From an uncultured Granulicatella sp. (GTDB taxonomy: Bacteria; Bacillota; Bacilli; Lactobacillales; Aerococcaceae): a stretch of 64,000 nt of DNA. Position 1 is the stretch's first letter. Each line of letters begins with the position of its first letter. Below are positions 43,315 through 53,543 of the stretch, one piece after another. The notes below the pieces were generated by a model. It worked only from the letters and a program-made list of their open reading frames with translations. It did not search any database and was not told where the DNA came from. The stretch lies in assembly GCF_938030755.1 (NCBI RefSeq), contig NZ_CALHIF010000039.1, positions 28,778 to 92,777 of the forward strand, read 5' to 3'. The position numbers and the translations under genes were made by a program.

Positions 43315-43809
43315 ATGTTTGGATTTTTTAAAAAGAATAAAAACGATAAAGAAGTAGTAGTTTATGCTCTAACATCAGGAGACATAGTTCCAATTACGCA
43401 AGTGAATGATCCCGTTTTTGCGGGTAAAATGATGGGAGACGGTTTTGCGATACTTCCAACGAGTGGAGTGATTACTTCACCTGTTAAAGGAGAAATTGTA
43501 AATGTCTTTCCAACACTACATGCTATAGGGATTAAAACTCCTGAAGGACTTGAAGTGTTGGTTCATATGGGAATTGATACAGTTGAATTAAAGGGGGTTC
43601 CGTTTAAAACAACGGTAACAGTTGGTCAAAAAGTCGATGAGAATACAGTTTTATGCACTGTCGATTTAGAGGCTTTAAAGGAAGCAGGTAAAGATACGGC
43701 AATGATGGTCCTCTTTACGAATATGGATAAATTAGATACATTTTCTATTGCGACTGAAGGGTCACTAGCTGGAAAATCAGAAGTTGGGAAAGTAACGATG
43801 AAGCCTTAA
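43315..43809 (+). CDS. PTS glucose-type IIA component
   Basis: 164 residues from the ATG at 43315, eight bases after AAGGAG; a longer frame upstream overlaps rpiR. EIIA-Glc fold with the active His84 in GLEVLVHMGIDTVELKG and the supporting His69 (FPTLHAIGIK). N-terminus GFFKKNKNDKEVVVYALTSGDIVPITQVNDPVFAGKMMGDG is typical. It should phosphorylate the IIB domain of the permease two genes back, which has no IIA of its own. Confidence 0.9.
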   Translation: MFGFFKKNKNDKEVVVYALTSGDIVPITQVNDPVFAGKMMGDGFAILPTSGVITSPVKGEIVNVFPTLHAIGIKTPEGLEVLVHMGIDTVELKGVPFKTTVTVGQKVDENTVLCTVDLEALKEAGKDTAMMVLFTNMDKLDTFSIATEGSLAGKSEVGKVTMKP

Positions 43810-43817
43810 CTAAAACA

Positions 43818-43847
43818 AAAAAATCCGCTCTATTGAGCGGATTTTTG
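43818..43847. terminator. Bidirectional terminator between IIA and lexA
   Basis: Perfect stem AAAAATCCGCTC/GAGCGGATTTTT around TATT; it serves both convergent genes. Confidence 0.92.
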
Positions 43848-43849
43848 CT

Positions 43850-44473
43850 TTAGAAAATACGACTACGGTATAAGCTAACTACTTTTCCTAGGATAGTACA
43901 ATTTGGAAGAATAATTGGCTCCATTATGTCATTCTCAGGTTCTAAGCGAACGTGGTCTTTTTCCAAGTAAAATCTTTTACAAGTAGCAGTATCCTCTTCG
44001 GTCATCGCAATGACAATCTCCCCATTGGCTGCAGTTGATTGTTTACGAACGATGACAGAGTCACCATCAAAGATTCCAGCATTAATCATACTGTCCCCTT
44101 TAATACGCAACATAAAAAGATCGTCAGATTCGTTTTGTAATTCGGGTGGAATCGGAAAGAAGTCACTAGCTTCTTCTACAGCAAGAATTGGTTCACCCGC
44201 TGTAACCACACCAAGCATTGGAATAGCAGTTGCCTTTGCACCAATAGCCTTTAATCCTGCCATAGTTAATTCAATCGCACGAGGTTTACTTGGGTCGCGC
44301 TGAATGAATCCATTTTTTTCTAATCTGGACAAGTGGCCATGAACGGTAGAAGTCGAAGAAAGCTGAACAGCATTACAAATTTCACGCACTGTTGGCGGAT
44401 AACCGTGCTCTTGAACTTCTTTATAAATAAACTGTAAAACATCTAATTGTCTTGAATCTTTTAAATTTGTCAT
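43850..44473 (-). CDS. lexA: SOS repressor LexA
   Basis: 207 residues. N-terminal winged helix ([50 protein letters not shown]) and C-terminal S24 autoprotease domain: cleavage site within VVTAGEP (Ala-Gly), catalytic Ser in [15 protein letters not shown] and Lys in [27 protein letters not shown] precedes the ATG on the minus strand. Its own operator lies upstream, so it is autoregulated. Divergent from ynzC-tkt as in Bacillus lexA-yneA-ynzC-tkt, but no yneA-like division inhibitor is present. Confidence 0.95.
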   Translation of the reverse strand: MTNLKDSRQLDVLQFIYKEVQEHGYPPTVREICNAVQLSSTSTVHGHLSRLEKNGFIQRDPSKPRAIELTMAGLKAIGAKATAIPMLGVVTAGEPILAVEEASDFFPIPPELQNESDDLFMLRIKGDSMINAGIFDGDSVIVRKQSTAANGEIVIAMTEEDTATCKRFYLEKDHVRLEPENDIMEPIILPNCTILGKVVSLYRSRIF

Positions 44474-44524
44474 CGGAACATCTCCTTCTTTAAAAATAGT
44501 TTATCACACACGACATCAGAAAAT

Positions 44525-44538
44525 CAAACAAATGTTCG
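44525..44538 (-). promoter_or_regulatory. LexA box upstream of lexA
   Basis: On the minus strand CGAACATTTGTTTG fits the Gram-positive SOS consensus CGAACRNRYGTTYG with one mismatch. It abuts a plausible -35 (TTGATT) of the lexA promoter and also faces the ynzC gene. Confidence 0.78.
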
Positions 44539-44615
44539 TATACAAATCAGATTTTTAGGAAGTTTTTATAAATCATGATACACTAGGGACGAATAAGAGG
44601 AAAGGAAAGGAAAAA

Positions 44616-44864
44616 ATGTTATCACCAGAAAAGATTAGTCGTATCAATGAATTAGCTAAAAAGAAAAAAGAAGGAAAATTAACGCCTACAGAAGAAAAAG
44701 AACAACAACTCCTACGCAAAGAGTATCTAGAAGCTTTTCGTGGAGGTATGCGTAATCATATTGAAGGATTAAAAATTGTTGACGAAGAAGGAAATGATGT
44801 GACTCCAGAAAAACTAAAAGCAATCCAAAAAGAAAAAGGATTACATAATCGAGGAGAAGAATAA
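44616..44864 (+). CDS. ynzC: DUF896 protein YnzC
   Basis: 82 residues, the family's usual length: [69 protein letters not shown] small helical-hairpin protein of unknown function, commonly next to lexA in Firmicutes; the Bacillus gene is in an SOS operon. GGAAAGGAAAGG precedes the ATG. The LexA box lies 78 bases upstream, so SOS control is possible. Confidence 0.92.
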   Translation: MLSPEKISRINELAKKKKEGKLTPTEEKEQQLLRKEYLEAFRGGMRNHIEGLKIVDEEGNDVTPEKLKAIQKEKGLHNRGEE

Positions 44865-44871
44865 GGATAGG

Positions 44872-44898
44872 GAGGTTGAAAGTTTTCAGCCTCTTTTT
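44872..44898 (+). terminator. Terminator of ynzC
   Basis: Stem GAGGTTGAAA/TTTCAGCCTC with a 2-nt loop gap, followed by Ts. Confidence 0.8.
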
Positions 44899-44980
44899 GT
44901 TTTTGACTACTCGTGTCTCTAGTAAAATTGAATCCACTTTGCAAGGGGTTACTTTATTTTATTAAAGATTAGAATAACGG

Positions 44981-45010
44981 TTGCAAAAGAATGTTCGAAT
45001 TTAGTAAAAT
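44981..45010 (+). promoter_or_regulatory. tkt promoter
   Basis: TTGCAA, 18-base spacer, TAAAAT, about 49 bases before the ATG. Confidence 0.6.
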
Positions 45011-45058
45011 AGAGAAGTAAGTTCCTACTAAGGAAAACTATTTTTAAGGAGTGATTGT

Positions 45059-47053
45059 ATGTTTGATAAAACCGATCAACTAGCAGTGAATACGATTCGT
45101 ACACTAAGTATGGATGCCATTCAAGCTGCGAATTCAGGACACCCTGGTCTTCCAATGGGTGCAGCCCCTATGGCCTATGTACTTTGGTCTAAGTATTTAA
45201 AAGTAAACCCAAAACGTTCTAATTGGGTAGATCGCGATCGCTTTGTATTATCAGCAGGTCATGGATCTGCAATGTTATATGCTTTATTACATTTATCGGG
45301 CTATGACTTATCAATTGAAGATGTGAAAAACTTCCGCCAACTTGGAAGCAAAACACCTGGGCACCCAGAAGTCCATGACACAGATGGGGTAGATGCAACA
45401 ACAGGTCCTCTTGGACAAGGCTTTGCAAATGCAGTTGGGATGGCCATGGCTGAAGCGCACCTTGCTGCGAAATTCAATCGTGAAGGCTACCCAGTCGTAG
45501 ACCACCACACTTATGTATTATGTGGTGACGGGGACTTAATGGAAGGTATTTCCTACGAAGCTGCCTCTCTTGCTGGGACTTTGAAATTAAACAAATTAAT
45601 CGTGTTATACGATTCAAACGACATTTGTTTAGATGGTCCTTTAAATAAAGTGTTCACTGAAGATGTCAAGAAACGCTTTAAAGGATTAGGTTGGAACTAT
45701 ATTCGCGTTGAAGATGGAAATGATTTAGACGAAATCGCTGAAGCTATCGAAGAAGCGCAATGCCAAAAAGAAAAGCCAACGATTATTGAAGTGAAAACGG
45801 TTATTGGTTACGGTGCTCCAAATCAAGGAACAAATAAAGTGCACGGGGCGCCTTTAGGACCTGAGGGCATTGCAGAAGCAAAAGCAAACTATGGATGGGA
45901 ATATGGACCATTTGAAGTGCCGGAAGAAGTACAACATCGTTTCGATAAATTATTAGTACAAACAGGCGAAAATGACTATAACGAATGGAAAACATTATTC
46001 GAAGGCTATAAACAAGCTTATCCAGAACTTGCAAAAGAATTCGAAGACAGCTTTGCAGAAAATATTGAAGTAGACTTAGAAAAAGTATTGCCTTCTTATG
46101 AATTTGGTAGCCCAGCAATGGCTTCTCGTGTGACAAGCCAAGCTGCGATTCAAGAATTAGGAAAACATATTCCATTCTTATGGGGTGGGTCTGCAGACCT
46201 TTCTTCATCAAACAACACAATGAACAAAGCAGATACAGACTTCTCTCAAGAAAATTATGGTGGAAGAAATATTTGGTTTGGGGTTCGTGAATTTGCGATG
46301 GGAGCTGCGATGAACGGTATGCTTCTTCATGGTGGAAACCGTGTCTATGGTAGTACATTCTTTGTATTCGCAGATTACTTAAAAGCAGCAATGCGTGTTG
46401 CAGCCATTTCTCACCTACCAGCAATCTATGTGTATACACATGACTCTATCGCAGTAGGGGAAGATGGACCAACGCATGAACCAATCGAACAATTAGCAGC
46501 CTTCCGTGCAACGCCAAACTTAAACGTGATTCGTCCTGCTGATGGGAACGAAGTATCTGCTGCATGGAAAGTGGCCGTAGAAACAAAAGACCGTCCATCA
46601 GTACTCGTGTTCTCACGTCAAAATTTACCAGTTCTTGAACATTCACAGGAATTAGCATACGAAGGTGTGAAACGTGGGGCATATGTAGTAAGTCCTCAAA
46701 AATGCGATACACCAGAAGGTATCTTGATTGCAACAGGTTCTGAAGTGGCTCTTGCCATCGAAGCGCAAAAGGTTCTAGCTGAAGAAGGAATTGATGTATC
46801 AGTAGTTTCAATGCCATCAATGAACTTATTCGAAGAACAACCAAAAGAATACCGTGAATCAGTATTACCTAGCGATGTTCGTAAACGTGTAGCCGTTGAA
46901 ATGGGTGCAAGCTTCGGATGGGGACAATATGTTGGCCTTGACGGATCTACTGTGACGATCGACCGCTTCGGTTTATCAGGTAACGGAAATAAAGTTATGG
47001 AAACATTAGGATTCACTGTAGAAAACGTAGTGAATACATTTAAATCTTTATAA
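45059..47053 (+). CDS. tkt: Transketolase
   Basis: 664 residues. Thiamine-diphosphate enzyme that moves two-carbon units between sugar phosphates. TPP motif [35 protein letters not shown]-terminal [17 protein letters not shown], pyrimidine-domain catalytic Glu in [15 protein letters not shown], and [42 protein letters not shown] precedes the ATG. Works with phosphoketolase (53544) in the pentose phosphate/phosphoketolase route. Confidence 0.96.
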   Translation: MFDKTDQLAVNTIRTLSMDAIQAANSGHPGLPMGAAPMAYVLWSKYLKVNPKRSNWVDRDRFVLSAGHGSAMLYALLHLSGYDLSIEDVKNFRQLGSKTPGHPEVHDTDGVDATTGPLGQGFANAVGMAMAEAHLAAKFNREGYPVVDHHTYVLCGDGDLMEGISYEAASLAGTLKLNKLIVLYDSNDICLDGPLNKVFTEDVKKRFKGLGWNYIRVEDGNDLDEIAEAIEEAQCQKEKPTIIEVKTVIGYGAPNQGTNKVHGAPLGPEGIAEAKANYGWEYGPFEVPEEVQHRFDKLLVQTGENDYNEWKTLFEGYKQAYPELAKEFEDSFAENIEVDLEKVLPSYEFGSPAMASRVTSQAAIQELGKHIPFLWGGSADLSSSNNTMNKADTDFSQENYGGRNIWFGVREFAMGAAMNGMLLHGGNRVYGSTFFVFADYLKAAMRVAAISHLPAIYVYTHDSIAVGEDGPTHEPIEQLAAFRATPNLNVIRPADGNEVSAAWKVAVETKDRPSVLVFSRQNLPVLEHSQELAYEGVKRGAYVVSPQKCDTPEGILIATGSEVALAIEAQKVLAEEGIDVSVVSMPSMNLFEEQPKEYRESVLPSDVRKRVAVEMGASFGWGQYVGLDGSTVTIDRFGLSGNGNKVMETLGFTVENVVNTFKSL

Positions 47054-47070
47054 AAATAGGTTAAAATGAA

Positions 47071-47110
47071 GATTGAAAGCCCACAAGTAGTGGACTTTCA
47101 ATCTTTTTTT
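47071..47110 (+). terminator. Terminator of tkt
   Basis: Stem GATTGAAAG.CCAC/GTGG.CTTTCAATC with seven Ts. Confidence 0.9.
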
Positions 47111-47126
47111 ATTTTTAGGAGAATGT

Positions 47127-47306
47127 ATGAAAGAATTAAAATAAGCCTTTACAATTAGTTTACCCATCTGTTGTAAAAGTACCATTTTGAATTTCAGAAC
47201 TTATACCGTATCGATTGTCGTCTTATTGCAATGGTGGAAGGAAAATACATTGCTCAGTATCTTTGTTCCAACGGTTATTTATATGGTGTTATTGCAAGTA
47301 ATGTAA
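47127..47306 (+). pseudogene. Remnant of an azlC-azlD branched-chain amino acid exporter
   Basis: AGGAG leads to ATG AAA GAA TTA AAA TAA at 47127, and the same frame continues after that stop as AFTISLPI, as at the N-terminus of AzlC (MKELK.AF..SLPI). Without a further stop it then runs into SIVVLLQWWKENTLLSIFVPTVIYMVLLQVM and TAA at 47306, which is the C-terminal helix pair of AzlD (W+.NTLLSI..GT..YM.L.Q). This looks like a large internal deletion that joined the start of azlC to the end of azlD, plus one nonsense codon. It accounts for most of the 364-base gap between tkt and ymdB. Confidence 0.55.
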
Positions 47307-47327
47307 AATTAACATAGTTGTTAATTT

Positions 47328-47363
47328 AAGATACCTAGTGCATGGTTGTATCTAGGTATTTTC
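47328..47363 (+). terminator. Terminator-like hairpin after the azl remnant
   Basis: Stem ATACCTAG/CTAGGTAT with a 13-nt loop and a short T run; it may be the old azlCD terminator. Confidence 0.5.
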
Positions 47364-47376
47364 CAGCCTTAATTTA

Positions 47377-47385
47377 TGGTAAAAT
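47377..47385 (+). promoter_or_regulatory. Extended -10 promoter of ymdB-mutSL
   Basis: TGg-TAAAAT 33 bases before the ymdB ATG. Confidence 0.45.
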
Positions 47386-47417
47386 AGAGCTACATTGATT
47401 TAGAAAGAGGCACTCTT

Positions 47418-48215
47418 ATGAAATTATTATTTGTTGGCGATGTTGTCGGATCTCTTGGAAGAGAGATGGTCGCACAATACGTCCCCAAATTAAAGAAAAA
47501 ATATAAACCGCAAATCACTGTCATTAATGGGGAAAATGCTGCCCATGGAAAAGGAATTACGGAGAAGATTTACAAGGAGTTATTGCAGGCTGGTGCAGAC
47601 GTAGTAACGCTTGGAAATCACGCCTTCGATAACAAAGCAATTTTTGATTTCATTGAAGATGCCACAAAGATGGTACGACCGCTGAACTATCCAGCAGGCG
47701 TTCCAGGGAAAGGAATCGTTTATGTAAAATGTAACGACAAAGAAGTGGCAGTCATTAACTTGCAAGGCCGCGTCTTTATGAATACGCTGGATGATCCTTT
47801 TGCAAAAATTACAGAGGCGGTTGAGGAAGCTAGAAAGAGAACGCCGATTATCTTTATCGACTTCCATGCTGAAGTAACCAGTGAAAAACAAGCATTGTCT
47901 TGGTACTTAGACGGGAAAGTATCTGCCGTCGTTGGAACACATACGCATGTGCCAACAAACGACGCCCGCGTTCTTCCGCAAGGGACAGCTTTCCTTTGTG
48001 ATGTGGGCATGACAGGTCCGTATAACGGAATTCTCGGAATGGACCGCGATATTATTATTACAAAGTTTCTCAACCAATTACCGGCACGATTTGAAGTGGC
48101 AGAAGATGATGAAGGTCAGCTAAGTGCTTGTTTAATTGATATTGATGATAAAACGGGAAAAGCGAAATCGATTCAACCGATTCGTATTACTCCAGATGCA
48201 CCATTTTTTGAATAA
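47418..48215 (+). CDS. ymdB: YmdB-family metallophosphodiesterase
   Basis: 265 residues. Binuclear-metal phosphodiesterase: KLLFVGDVVGSLGREMV (Asp), VINGENAAHGKGIT (Glu-Asn), VTLGNHAFDN (Asn-His), IFIDFHAEVTSEKQALSWYLDGKVSAVVGTHTHVPTNDARVLPQGTAFLCDVGMTGP with the ligand histidines. B. subtilis YmdB hydrolyses 2',3'-cyclic nucleotides and affects RNA turnover and biofilm choice. It stands 24 bases before mutS, a common Firmicutes arrangement. Confidence 0.93.
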   Translation: MKLLFVGDVVGSLGREMVAQYVPKLKKKYKPQITVINGENAAHGKGITEKIYKELLQAGADVVTLGNHAFDNKAIFDFIEDATKMVRPLNYPAGVPGKGIVYVKCNDKEVAVINLQGRVFMNTLDDPFAKITEAVEEARKRTPIIFIDFHAEVTSEKQALSWYLDGKVSAVVGTHTHVPTNDARVLPQGTAFLCDVGMTGPYNGILGMDRDIIITKFLNQLPARFEVAEDDEGQLSACLIDIDDKTGKAKSIQPIRITPDAPFFE

Positions 48216-48238
48216 AAAGATTAGAAAGAGAGTCAGAA

Positions 48239-50794
48239 ATGCCACAAAAAACGAAACACACACCGATGATGCAACAATATTTTTCGATTAAAGAAAAGTA
48301 TCCTGATTGCTTATTGTTCTATCGACTAGGTGATTTCTATGAATTGTTTTATGATGATGCGATTGAAGCAGCACGACTTCTCGAAATTACACTAACCAGT
48401 CGAAATAAAAATGCAGAGGACCCAATTCCAATGTGTGGAGTTCCTCATCATGCCGCAAAAGAATATATTAAAACCCTGATTGAACTTGGAAAGAAAGTAG
48501 CTATCTGTGAGCAGTTGGAAGATCCAAAGCTAACAAAGGGAATGGTGAAACGAGACGTTGTTCAAGTCTTGACGCCAGGGACGTATACCGAATACCAAGC
48601 GCAAAATCAAAACCATTACTTAGTATCGATTTTACCGCTTGTTGGAAAACGATATGCACTGTCATATGTCGATGTGTCTACAGGGGAATTAAAAGTGACA
48701 CAACTCGAGAATTTGGAAGAAGTACGTAGCGAATGCTCAACCTTGATGTGTCGTGAAGTTGTTCTTATCGATAGCGATGTGACAGAAGAACTTCGCCATC
48801 TCTTTACAAGCATGCAAATCTTAATTTCAACCATTGAAAAAGACCAAATTGACATCGAAGACTGCACAGACTTAGTCTCAGAACTAGAAGATGAGGCTTC
48901 TATTCGATGTTTGCAAAATCTATTAAGCTATTTGAAACTCACTCAAAAGAGAAGCTTTTCGCATTTACAAAAGGCCAAGGCGTATCAAAGCGAGTTCTAT
49001 CTCTCAATGAATTATGAGACAAAACGGAACTTAGAATTAACGACGACGATTCGTGCTAATCAAAAACATGGCTCGCTGTTCTGGTTTTTAGATGAGACGC
49101 AAACAGCTATGGGCGGACGTCTCCTCAAACAATGGCTTGAAAAACCTCTAGTATTAGAAGGAGCAATTCAAAAACGCCATGCACTTGTGGAAACATTGAA
49201 CCAACATTACTTCGAACGTACAGACTTTATCGAAACATTGAAACGTGTGTACGACTTAGAACGCATTGTTGGGAAAGTGTCATTTGGAACCGCCAATGCG
49301 CGTGACCTTTTACAACTCAAACAAACACTTGGACAAGTGCCCATCTTTAAATCGATTGTCGATAGCTTGGACTCTAAAGAATGGAGTGCTCTTGGAGAAA
49401 ACTTATTCGATATTCCTGAGTTATATGATTTAATCGACCGTGCCATCGATGAGGATGCGCCACTGACGATTTCAGATGGAAATATTATCCGTTCAGGGTA
49501 TAACGCTACCTTGGATACGTACCGCGATACGATGAAACATGGGAAAGAATGGATTGCCGCATTGCAACAACAAGAACGGGAGCAAACAGGCATTAGTTCA
49601 TTAAAGATTAGTTTCAACAAGGTGTTTGGATACTATATCGAAGTCACAAAATCGAATTTATCGAAACTCGATAGCAGTCGTTATGAGCGTAAACAAACGC
49701 TGGCGAATGCGGAACGTTTTATTACGCCTGAGTTAAAAGAAAAAGAAACGCTGATTTTAGAAGCGGAAGAAAAATCAAGCGCACTGGAATATCAATTATT
49801 CGTAGAAGTGCGTGAACAGGTGAAACACTATACCGCCCAGTTGCAACAATTGGCAAAAACGGTCGCAACCATCGACGTCTTACAAGCCTTCAGTGTGGTG
49901 AGCGAACGTTATCACTTAGTGAAACCTACCATTTCGATGAAGAACCGTCGACTTTGGATTGAAGATGGTCGCCATCCGGTCGTTGAAAAGGTCATGGGAC
50001 AATCAACATATGTACCTAATAGTATTTCAATGAGTCCAGAGGAACACATTCTTCTCATTACAGGTCCAAATATGTCTGGTAAATCAACTTACATGAGACA
50101 GTTAGCACTCTCGGTCATCTTAGCGCAAATCGGATGTTTTGTACCTGCTAAGAGTGCAACGATTCCAGTCTTCACGAAAATCTTTACGCGTATTGGGGCA
50201 GCCGATGATTTAATTTCTGGCCAAAGTACATTCATGGTAGAGATGATGGAAACAAACCACGCACTAAGAAATGCAGACGAAACAAGCTTATTATTATTTG
50301 ACGAAATCGGACGTGGAACAGCTACGTATGATGGAATGGCACTTGCTGAAGCGATTATCACATATATTCATGAGCATTTATCTGCAAAAGTATTATTCTC
50401 AACGCACTATCACGAGTTAACAAGACTCAGCAAAAAATATGCAGATTTACGCAATGTGCATGTAGGAGCCGTTGAAGAAAATGGCGAAGTGGTCTTCTTG
50501 CATAAAGTATTAGAAGGACCTGCCGATAAGAGCTACGGAATTCATGTGGCTAAACTGGCTGGACTTCCAAGTGAGCTGCTAGAAAATGCCAGCACGATTT
50601 TAAATCATTTAGAAGCTAAAGGGGCTGCAAATGAAAATAGCACCTATGTGGAACAAGTATCGCTCTTTGAAGAGGAAACAGCGACGGTTCCTGAATGGGT
50701 TCACGAGCTTAAAGGATTAAACTTAATGAGCATGACGCCAATGGATGCGATGAACATCCTGTATAAATGGCAACAAATGGAAAAGGGTGAGTAG
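48239..50794 (+). CDS. mutS: DNA mismatch recognition ATPase MutS
   Basis: 851 residues. N-terminal mismatch-binding domain with the Phe-x-Glu of LGDFYELFYDDA, connector, lever/clamp and C-terminal ABC ATPase with LLITGPNMSGKSTYMRQLAL, the signature STFMVEMMETNHALRNADETSLLLFDEIGRGTATYDGMALAEAI and STHYHELTRL. The end carries the tetramerization helix (DAMNILYKWQQMEK). Followed by mutL after three bases. Confidence 0.97.
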   Translation: MPQKTKHTPMMQQYFSIKEKYPDCLLFYRLGDFYELFYDDAIEAARLLEITLTSRNKNAEDPIPMCGVPHHAAKEYIKTLIELGKKVAICEQLEDPKLTKGMVKRDVVQVLTPGTYTEYQAQNQNHYLVSILPLVGKRYALSYVDVSTGELKVTQLENLEEVRSECSTLMCREVVLIDSDVTEELRHLFTSMQILISTIEKDQIDIEDCTDLVSELEDEASIRCLQNLLSYLKLTQKRSFSHLQKAKAYQSEFYLSMNYETKRNLELTTTIRANQKHGSLFWFLDETQTAMGGRLLKQWLEKPLVLEGAIQKRHALVETLNQHYFERTDFIETLKRVYDLERIVGKVSFGTANARDLLQLKQTLGQVPIFKSIVDSLDSKEWSALGENLFDIPELYDLIDRAIDEDAPLTISDGNIIRSGYNATLDTYRDTMKHGKEWIAALQQQEREQTGISSLKISFNKVFGYYIEVTKSNLSKLDSSRYERKQTLANAERFITPELKEKETLILEAEEKSSALEYQLFVEVREQVKHYTAQLQQLAKTVATIDVLQAFSVVSERYHLVKPTISMKNRRLWIEDGRHPVVEKVMGQSTYVPNSISMSPEEHILLITGPNMSGKSTYMRQLALSVILAQIGCFVPAKSATIPVFTKIFTRIGAADDLISGQSTFMVEMMETNHALRNADETSLLLFDEIGRGTATYDGMALAEAIITYIHEHLSAKVLFSTHYHELTRLSKKYADLRNVHVGAVEENGEVVFLHKVLEGPADKSYGIHVAKLAGLPSELLENASTILNHLEAKGAANENSTYVEQVSLFEEETATVPEWVHELKGLNLMSMTPMDAMNILYKWQQMEKGE

Positions 50795-50797
50795 TGT

Positions 50798-52708
50798 ATG
50801 GGAACAATTAAAGAATTAAATCCATTACTGACAAACCAAATTGCAGCAGGGGAAGTGATTGAACGACCTGCTTCTGTGGTGAAAGAATTACTCGAAAACG
50901 CGATCGACGCTGGGAGTACTCGTATCGAGATTGACATCGAAGAGAGTGGACTTCGCAAAATCCGCATTCAAGATAATGGAATCGGGATGACGAAAGAGGA
51001 CGCTCGTATGTCGATTAAACGTCATACAACGAGTAAACTCTATTCGCCGGAACAACTCTTTAGAATCCGTACGCTTGGGTTCCGTGGGGAAGCCTTGGCG
51101 AGTATTACGGCTGTATCGAAAGTGACGCTAACGACTTCAACCGGAGAGGACAGCGGCGTGGAGTTGACGATTGAGTCTGGTGAAATCAAAGAAGAGAAGA
51201 CCGTTCCGCCATTAAAAGGAACGACTTTCCTTGTTGAAGATTTGTTTTATAACACACCAGCCAGGTTGAAATTCGTTCGCACATTGCAAACGGAATTAGC
51301 GCATATTACCGATGTGGTGAGTAAGGCTTCCCTTAGTCACCCAGAAATTGCCTTTGTGTTAAAAAATGATGGCAATCTGTTACTGCAAACCTCTGGGAAA
51401 GGGGATTTACTACAAGCTGTTGCTGGAAATATTGGACCCGTAAATGCGCGTAAGATGTTACCTTTTAGTGGAGAAGACGAAGATTTCAAAGTTTCTGGAT
51501 ATACGTCGCTCCCAGAACTCACACGTTCGAACCGCAATTACTTATCAATTTTCATTAATGGACGACCAATCCGAAACATGGCTATCGCAAAGGCCATTAC
51601 ATTAGGATACGGCTCAACATTGATGGTGGGACGATTCCCGATTACGATTATTTCGATTGAAATGGACGTACAACTCGTCGATGTGAACGTGCATCCAACG
51701 AAACAAGAAGTTCGAATTAGTAAAGAACAAGAACTCTCACAGGTCATTCAAAAGGCGATTAGAGAGGCAATACAGGGTGTACAACGGATTCCTGAGTCAA
51801 TCGAAGACTTATCCTTCAAACGCAAAGAAAATCGCATAGAGGCACCAAAACCAGTCCAACAAACTTTGGAGTGGCAATTGAAGACACCTATTGTGGAGCC
51901 TACTCGCGTAGAAACACCTTCTTATTCAGAAAATGTAAGAGAAGAAGTGGAAGTTCTACCGGTCGATGATGCGCCTATTCAAGTAAGGAAAGTAGTTGAA
52001 CCTGTCCTTCAAGAAAAACTCGTGGACAGCCACGATGACCATGCAGACTACTTGAAATTGGCTGAGAAAATCGACGCTCAACCATTTGAAAAAGAATTCC
52101 CAGAATTACATTATTTTGGACAAATGCATGGAACTTACTTATTTGCACAAAACGAAAAAGGCTTGTATATGATTGACCAACATGCCGCCCAAGAACGGAT
52201 TAAATATGAACAGTTCAAAGTGGAAATCGGTCAAGTAGGAAGAGTGAGTCAACCACTAATGGTTCCGATATTACTAGAGTTCTCGAAAAAAGATAGTGTG
52301 AAATTGGAAGAACGTTTATCTTTTGTTGAAGAGTTTGGAATTGAGATGGAACCATTTGGGCAAAATACGTTCCAAATTCAATCACATCCAGCGTGGATTA
52401 AGAAGGGACAGGAGAAGGCGATTATTGAAGAAATTATCGACTTTATTCTAGCCGACGAGAAGATTACGGTTGCTAAATTAAGAGAAGCTACAGCCATTAT
52501 GATGAGTTGTAAAGGTTCGATTAAAGCCAACCACCACTTAAGTGAATGGGAAGCACGCCAGTTATTAGTGGATTTAGCCAAATGTAAAAATCCTTATAAC
52601 TGTCCGCACGGCAGACCTGTACTCGTTCATTTAACGAATAAGGATTTGGAACATCTCTTCAAGAGAATTCAAGATCCACATCAATCGAAACGACAACAAT
52701 TTGAATAG
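50798..52708 (+). CDS. mutL: DNA mismatch repair endonuclease MutL
   Basis: 636 residues. GHKL ATPase at the N-terminus ([61 protein letters not shown]) and a C-terminal endonuclease-type domain with [15 protein letters not shown]; the latter corresponds to the DQHA(x)2E(x)4E nuclease motif of MutL from bacteria without MutH, and ends with the conserved [11 protein letters not shown]. The linker (about 335-440) is Glu/Val rich. Coupled to mutS. Confidence 0.96.
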   Translation: MGTIKELNPLLTNQIAAGEVIERPASVVKELLENAIDAGSTRIEIDIEESGLRKIRIQDNGIGMTKEDARMSIKRHTTSKLYSPEQLFRIRTLGFRGEALASITAVSKVTLTTSTGEDSGVELTIESGEIKEEKTVPPLKGTTFLVEDLFYNTPARLKFVRTLQTELAHITDVVSKASLSHPEIAFVLKNDGNLLLQTSGKGDLLQAVAGNIGPVNARKMLPFSGEDEDFKVSGYTSLPELTRSNRNYLSIFINGRPIRNMAIAKAITLGYGSTLMVGRFPITIISIEMDVQLVDVNVHPTKQEVRISKEQELSQVIQKAIREAIQGVQRIPESIEDLSFKRKENRIEAPKPVQQTLEWQLKTPIVEPTRVETPSYSENVREEVEVLPVDDAPIQVRKVVEPVLQEKLVDSHDDHADYLKLAEKIDAQPFEKEFPELHYFGQMHGTYLFAQNEKGLYMIDQHAAQERIKYEQFKVEIGQVGRVSQPLMVPILLEFSKKDSVKLEERLSFVEEFGIEMEPFGQNTFQIQSHPAWIKKGQEKAIIEEIIDFILADEKITVAKLREATAIMMSCKGSIKANHHLSEWEARQLLVDLAKCKNPYNCPHGRPVLVHLTNKDLEHLFKRIQDPHQSKRQQFE

Positions 52709-52719
52709 GAGAGACCACG

Positions 52720-53154
52720 ATGGAATTTTCAAAAGAAGAATTAAAAAAACGTTTAACAGAAATTCAATATGAAGTGACTCAAAATGAAGCCACAGAAAGG
52801 CCATTCACCGGAGAATATGATGATTTCTACGAAGAAGGAATCTATGTAGATATCGTCAGTGGAGAACCACTTTTCAGCTCAAAAGATAAATTTGATGCAG
52901 GATGTGGTTGGCCATCATTTTCAAAACCAATTGAAAATACAACTCTAACGGAGAAAGAAGATTACAAACTAAGCCGTAAAAGAACTGAAGTAAGAAGTGG
53001 AAAAGCAGATTCACATTTAGGACACGTCTTTGAAGACGGTCCAAAAGAATTAGGTGGACTACGTTATTGCATTAATTCAGCGTCTCTTCGCTTTATCCCA
53101 GTTGATAAACTCGAAGAGGAAGGATACGGAGAGTTTCTTCAATATTTTAAATAA
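52720..53154 (+). CDS. msrB: Peptide methionine (R)-S-oxide reductase MsrB
   Basis: 144 residues, cytoplasmic. [70 protein letters not shown] and the catalytic Cys in [19 protein letters not shown]. No CxxC zinc pairs. It is a stand-alone MsrB in addition to the MsrB half of MsrAB at 26897 and probably serves cytoplasmic proteins. AGGAGAGACC precedes the ATG; it follows mutL by 11 bases, so it shares that transcript. Confidence 0.95.
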   Translation: MEFSKEELKKRLTEIQYEVTQNEATERPFTGEYDDFYEEGIYVDIVSGEPLFSSKDKFDAGCGWPSFSKPIENTTLTEKEDYKLSRKRTEVRSGKADSHLGHVFEDGPKELGGLRYCINSASLRFIPVDKLEEEGYGEFLQYFK

Positions 53155-53180
53155 AGATCTGTATGCTCCTTATTATATGG

Positions 53181-53211
53181 AAAATCCGGGGTGGAAACCT
53201 CGGATTTTTTT
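53181..53211 (+). terminator. Terminator of the ymdB-mutS-mutL-msrB transcript
   Basis: Stem AAAATCCG.GGT/ACC.CGGATTTT with GGAA loop and T tract. Bases 53212-53432, up to the xfp promoter, are AT-rich and show no gene; GTTTTCG at 53340 and CGAAAAC at 53365 form a spaced inverted repeat that could be an operator. Confidence 0.85.
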
Positions 53212-53432
53212 GATCCTATCATACTTTTTATGAATGTTTTATTGCGGAATGAACATAAAAAATGGTAATATAGAGTGCTCGATGAATTAAATGATCAAAA
53301 AATCGAGATAAAAACAGTCAAATAAATGTGGTTATGAACGTTTTCGATTTTTAATATCCGTTTCGAAAACAGGAATATTTCCTAAAAAGTAAAGATAAAT
53401 AACGTAATTACTATAAGATATCATGCTTCTTC

Positions 53433-53461
53433 TTGACAGAGGCTACAGGCTATGGTAAATA
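53433..53461 (+). promoter_or_regulatory. xfp promoter
   Basis: Consensus -35 TTGACA, 17-base spacer, TAAATA preceded by TGg. Strong by sequence, as expected for a central fermentation enzyme. Confidence 0.72.
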
Positions 53462-53466
53462 CTTGT

Positions 53467-53495
53467 CGATTAAAAAATGATAATTTTTTGAATCG
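53467..53495 (+). promoter_or_regulatory. 5'-terminal hairpin of the xfp mRNA
   Basis: CGATTAAAAAAT/ATTTTTT-g-AATCG form a 12-bp stem around GATA. The predicted transcription start (about 53468) is the first base of the stem, so the mRNA would begin double-stranded, a known way to protect against 5'-end-dependent decay. Confidence 0.45.
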
Positions 53496-53543
53496 GCTTT
53501 TCTGATTTTTTAGGAAACCAAAAACAAGAAGGGAAGAAAATAC

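Noticed and set aside
44988..45001. LexA box before tkt
   Set aside because: Only a half-site (AATGTTCG) is present; the other half does not fit the palindrome.
53338..53352. cre site upstream of xfp
   Set aside because: Best reading (CGAAAACGTTCATA, minus strand) has two mismatches at fixed positions, and it lies about 90 bases from the promoter.
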